Origin: Rostratula benghalensis
Lineage: Eukaryota > Chordata > Aves > Charadriiformes > Rostratulidae
Assembly (NCBI GenBank): GCA_013399305.1
Contig: VXAI01000039.1
Coordinates: forward strand, 5,646,196 to 5,710,195
Length of the DNA stretch: 64,000 bases
Direction: 5' to 3'
Shown: positions 61,976 to 64,000 of the stretch, piece after piece
Position numbering within the stretch: position 1 is the stretch's first letter
Layout of the letters: every line of letters begins with the position of its first letter
The notes under the pieces: generated by a model
The model's database searches: none
What the model was told of the DNA's origin: nothing
Seen by the model: only the letters and a program-made list of their open reading frames with translations
Made by a program: the position numbers and the translations under genes

Positions 61976-64000
61976 TATGTTAACTTACAACCCCTACTTG
62001 TCCCTTTTGTTATTCAAGGAAATTTGGGGTTTTGGTAAAACATTGGTTAACAACAAAAACATTGAAGCCTTGGTGTTACTGTACTCCTTAAATGAACGCT
62101 AAACCACAATATGTCTCCCATTAATTCAAACTCCTAAGATAATTTTGAGAATCTCATTTTATTAAGTATTCTGGTTAATATTATGATTTTACCCTTTTAT
62201 GTCTATGAAACCTGCTCTGTTGGAATGCTCTAGCCAACAGAGATGGGTCTCACCACTCTTACCCAGTGAAACGAATTTTTCAATGACTCACGTGTTTTAG
62301 TCAGCCAACCTGGAAAATGTGGGTCAAGACCACCTTAAAATGGCAAATATTGTAATAGGCAGGTTTGGGAGTTTTACCTCTAATGGGGTTTGATGTAACA
62401 AAACTTTATAAAGGACTAGAGAAAAAAAACCACATGTGCTAAAAACCAAACACGTAAAAAGAGAAGGTAGGTAAGTAGGTAGTTTGGGGCAGGGGAGGCA
62501 ACACTTCTCTTCGTATCATGGGAAGACAGATAGAGGATACATCTATGACATGCAAGGAACCATGAGCTCCCTGCTTCCTTAAACACAGATGAACAGTTAG
62601 CAGAACAACATGGCTGCACCCTGGTGCAGTGGAGACGAGTACAAACACTGATAGGAAAGAGCAAATTATCATACTGTGGAGAATAAAGATGCCCATGGAT
62701 TTTGGTAGCAATGAATTGAACCACAGTTCAATCAGTAACCAAAAGGACTGATGACTGTTGCAGCTACTTAAATAAGCAAGGACTTTTTGTAGCTGAGGGC
62801 AGTCTGTCCTTACTAGGATTGAATGAAAAATACATTTGCCCTCCAGTGCTCTCCCCCAGTGCCCACATTAATATAATTAAGCTAACTGCAGATGAAATGT
62901 TGACTTAATTGAAAACATGAAAACAACTCTAAAATCCACATTTAGTATGTTTGGTCCAGAATTTTACCCTATTTATATGACTTAGTGACAATGAAGATTC
63001 AAAAGAATGGAAACAAAACACTAAAATATCTCTTAGCTAAAATGAATGAAATCCAAAGTTGCTTTCAATTGTCATTTAAAAAAAAAAAATTATCTAATCA
63101 TACAGATCCACAGAAATACACAAGTAAAGTGCTCTGTTCTTGAATAGCTAAAACAGTTATAGGCATTTTCTCCTTTTTAATTTAACTGCTGTGGAGTTTT
63201 TTTGCCTATCTTTCCCGCTTTGCAGTGACTTGTCTCTTTCTTCTTTACTGCCACAAAGGTCAACTTTCTTCATAAGCCTGATTTCAGAAAGAAATACAGA
63301 AAATTGCACTTTTTCTGTTAGTCATAAAGCTGGCTTGGGTTACTAGTGCAATGTGTTGTATTCAAGATCTTTCTTAGATCCATCAATTGGGGAAATGTCC
63401 AGCACCTGTCAGCTTAGCTGCATTCTTGGGAATAATATGAGAACAACTTTGAAGATATATATCTTTGACCCCAACTTGAATTGCAATTCTGATGTCCACT
63501 GGACTTGCTGCTTCACTTGGACATTGAAGTCCAAGTGAATAAAAGAAGGATAGGATCTTGTATCCTTCTATAAAAAGAAATTAATAGACTGAGTATATTA
63601 TGAAGCAAACATATAGTTTGAAATCTAATAGAACAAAAAAACTCAACCATTCACTCTCATACCTGATTTAAAAGTTGTATTTTTTGGCTGACAGCTGACT
63701 TCGTCTTTTACATTCTACTATTTATAGAAAATTTAGTGCATCATTCTAGGTCATATTAATTTTTCACTGAAAAACTGCAGCCTTCCTTAAATTTTCTATA
63801 GATATTACTAATAAAATAATGCATTTCTCATGTTGTATGCTCACAATCCTATTCATTAGGCTCAGAACCTTAATTTCCTACTATGTTTTAACTACCTTAT
63901 ACTATTTTAAAGAGCTTCATTGCATATAGTATTATACTTCTCTAGTATATCTACCAGACAAAAGCCTTCCAAATGGATGCTGGAAAGCTGACAGTAAACC
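61976..64000. other. FSTL5: Unique AT-rich intronic DNA
   Basis: No exon, CpG island or transposon recognised up to the right edge. One strong hairpin at 63512-63539. Confidence 0.4.
63512..63539. repeat. Perfect hairpin, 11-bp arms, 6-nt loop
   Basis: TTCACTTGGAC, loop ATTGAA, GTCCAAGTGAA. It is the longest perfect inverted repeat noticed in the window. No known element ends or small RNA family were recognised. Confidence 0.85.

Noticed and set aside
62416..62724. 102- and 90-codon ORFs overlapping on the - strand
   Set aside because: Two frames open over the same DNA, neither resembling a known protein; likely chance.

Overview
This is vertebrate, almost certainly avian, nuclear DNA. It is AT-rich, has long non-coding stretches, holds many 5'-truncated CR1 (chicken repeat 1) LINEs, and carries two endogenous-retrovirus LTRs whose ends look like bird LTR families. 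There are no bacterial-style operons. The long chance ORFs are either noise or pieces of CR1 reverse transcriptase.

The host gene is FSTL5 (follistatin-like 5), on the minus strand. Two coding exons are readable. The first coding exon (47543-47681) has 16 nt of 5' UTR, the ATG at 47665 and 41 codons: a signal peptide followed by an N-terminal stretch ending [10 protein letters not shown]. The next is a 34-nt micro-exon (26075-26108) encoding QEKNQESSRNK plus the first base of a Gly codon. Both match the N-terminus of vertebrate FSTL5 as I remember it, in order, in frame and with proper splice sites. The window therefore covers part of intron 1 (47682 to the right edge), all of intron 2 (26109-47542, 21,434 bp) and part of intron 3 (26074 to the left edge). 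I found neither the 5'UTR/promoter exon nor the follistatin-domain exons; they should lie to the right and left of this window.

Region by region on the + strand: 1-26 kb is intron 3, mostly unique AT-rich DNA with three CR1 fragments (left edge, 17.2 kb, 19.1 kb), two tracts that read like conserved non-coding sequence (6.4-6.6 and 15.9-16.3 kb), and a cluster of hairpins just downstream of the micro-exon. The micro-exon is followed on its upstream side by old CR1 debris (26.16-26.50 kb). Intron 2 holds a larger + strand CR1 at 35.2-36.0 kb that abuts a fresh 42-bp tandem duplication, a degenerate CR1 at 44.9 kb, and an internally deleted solo LTR at 46.3-46.6 kb. Intron 1 is the repeat-rich part: CR1 copies of 1.5 kb (49.6-51.1), 0.7 kb (56.2-56.9) and 1.5 kb (58.8-60.3), all in the sense orientation of FSTL5, an unexplained GC-raised tract (57.9-58.8), and a 749-bp solo LTR (61.2-62.0) pointing antisense to FSTL5.

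I see no novel multi-gene system. The most informative points are the 34-nt micro-exon with a tandem NAGNAG acceptor, the hairpins beside it, the palindromic TALE-homeodomain-like site at 6.58 kb, and the well-preserved antisense LTR whose TATA box sits in a small inverted repeat.
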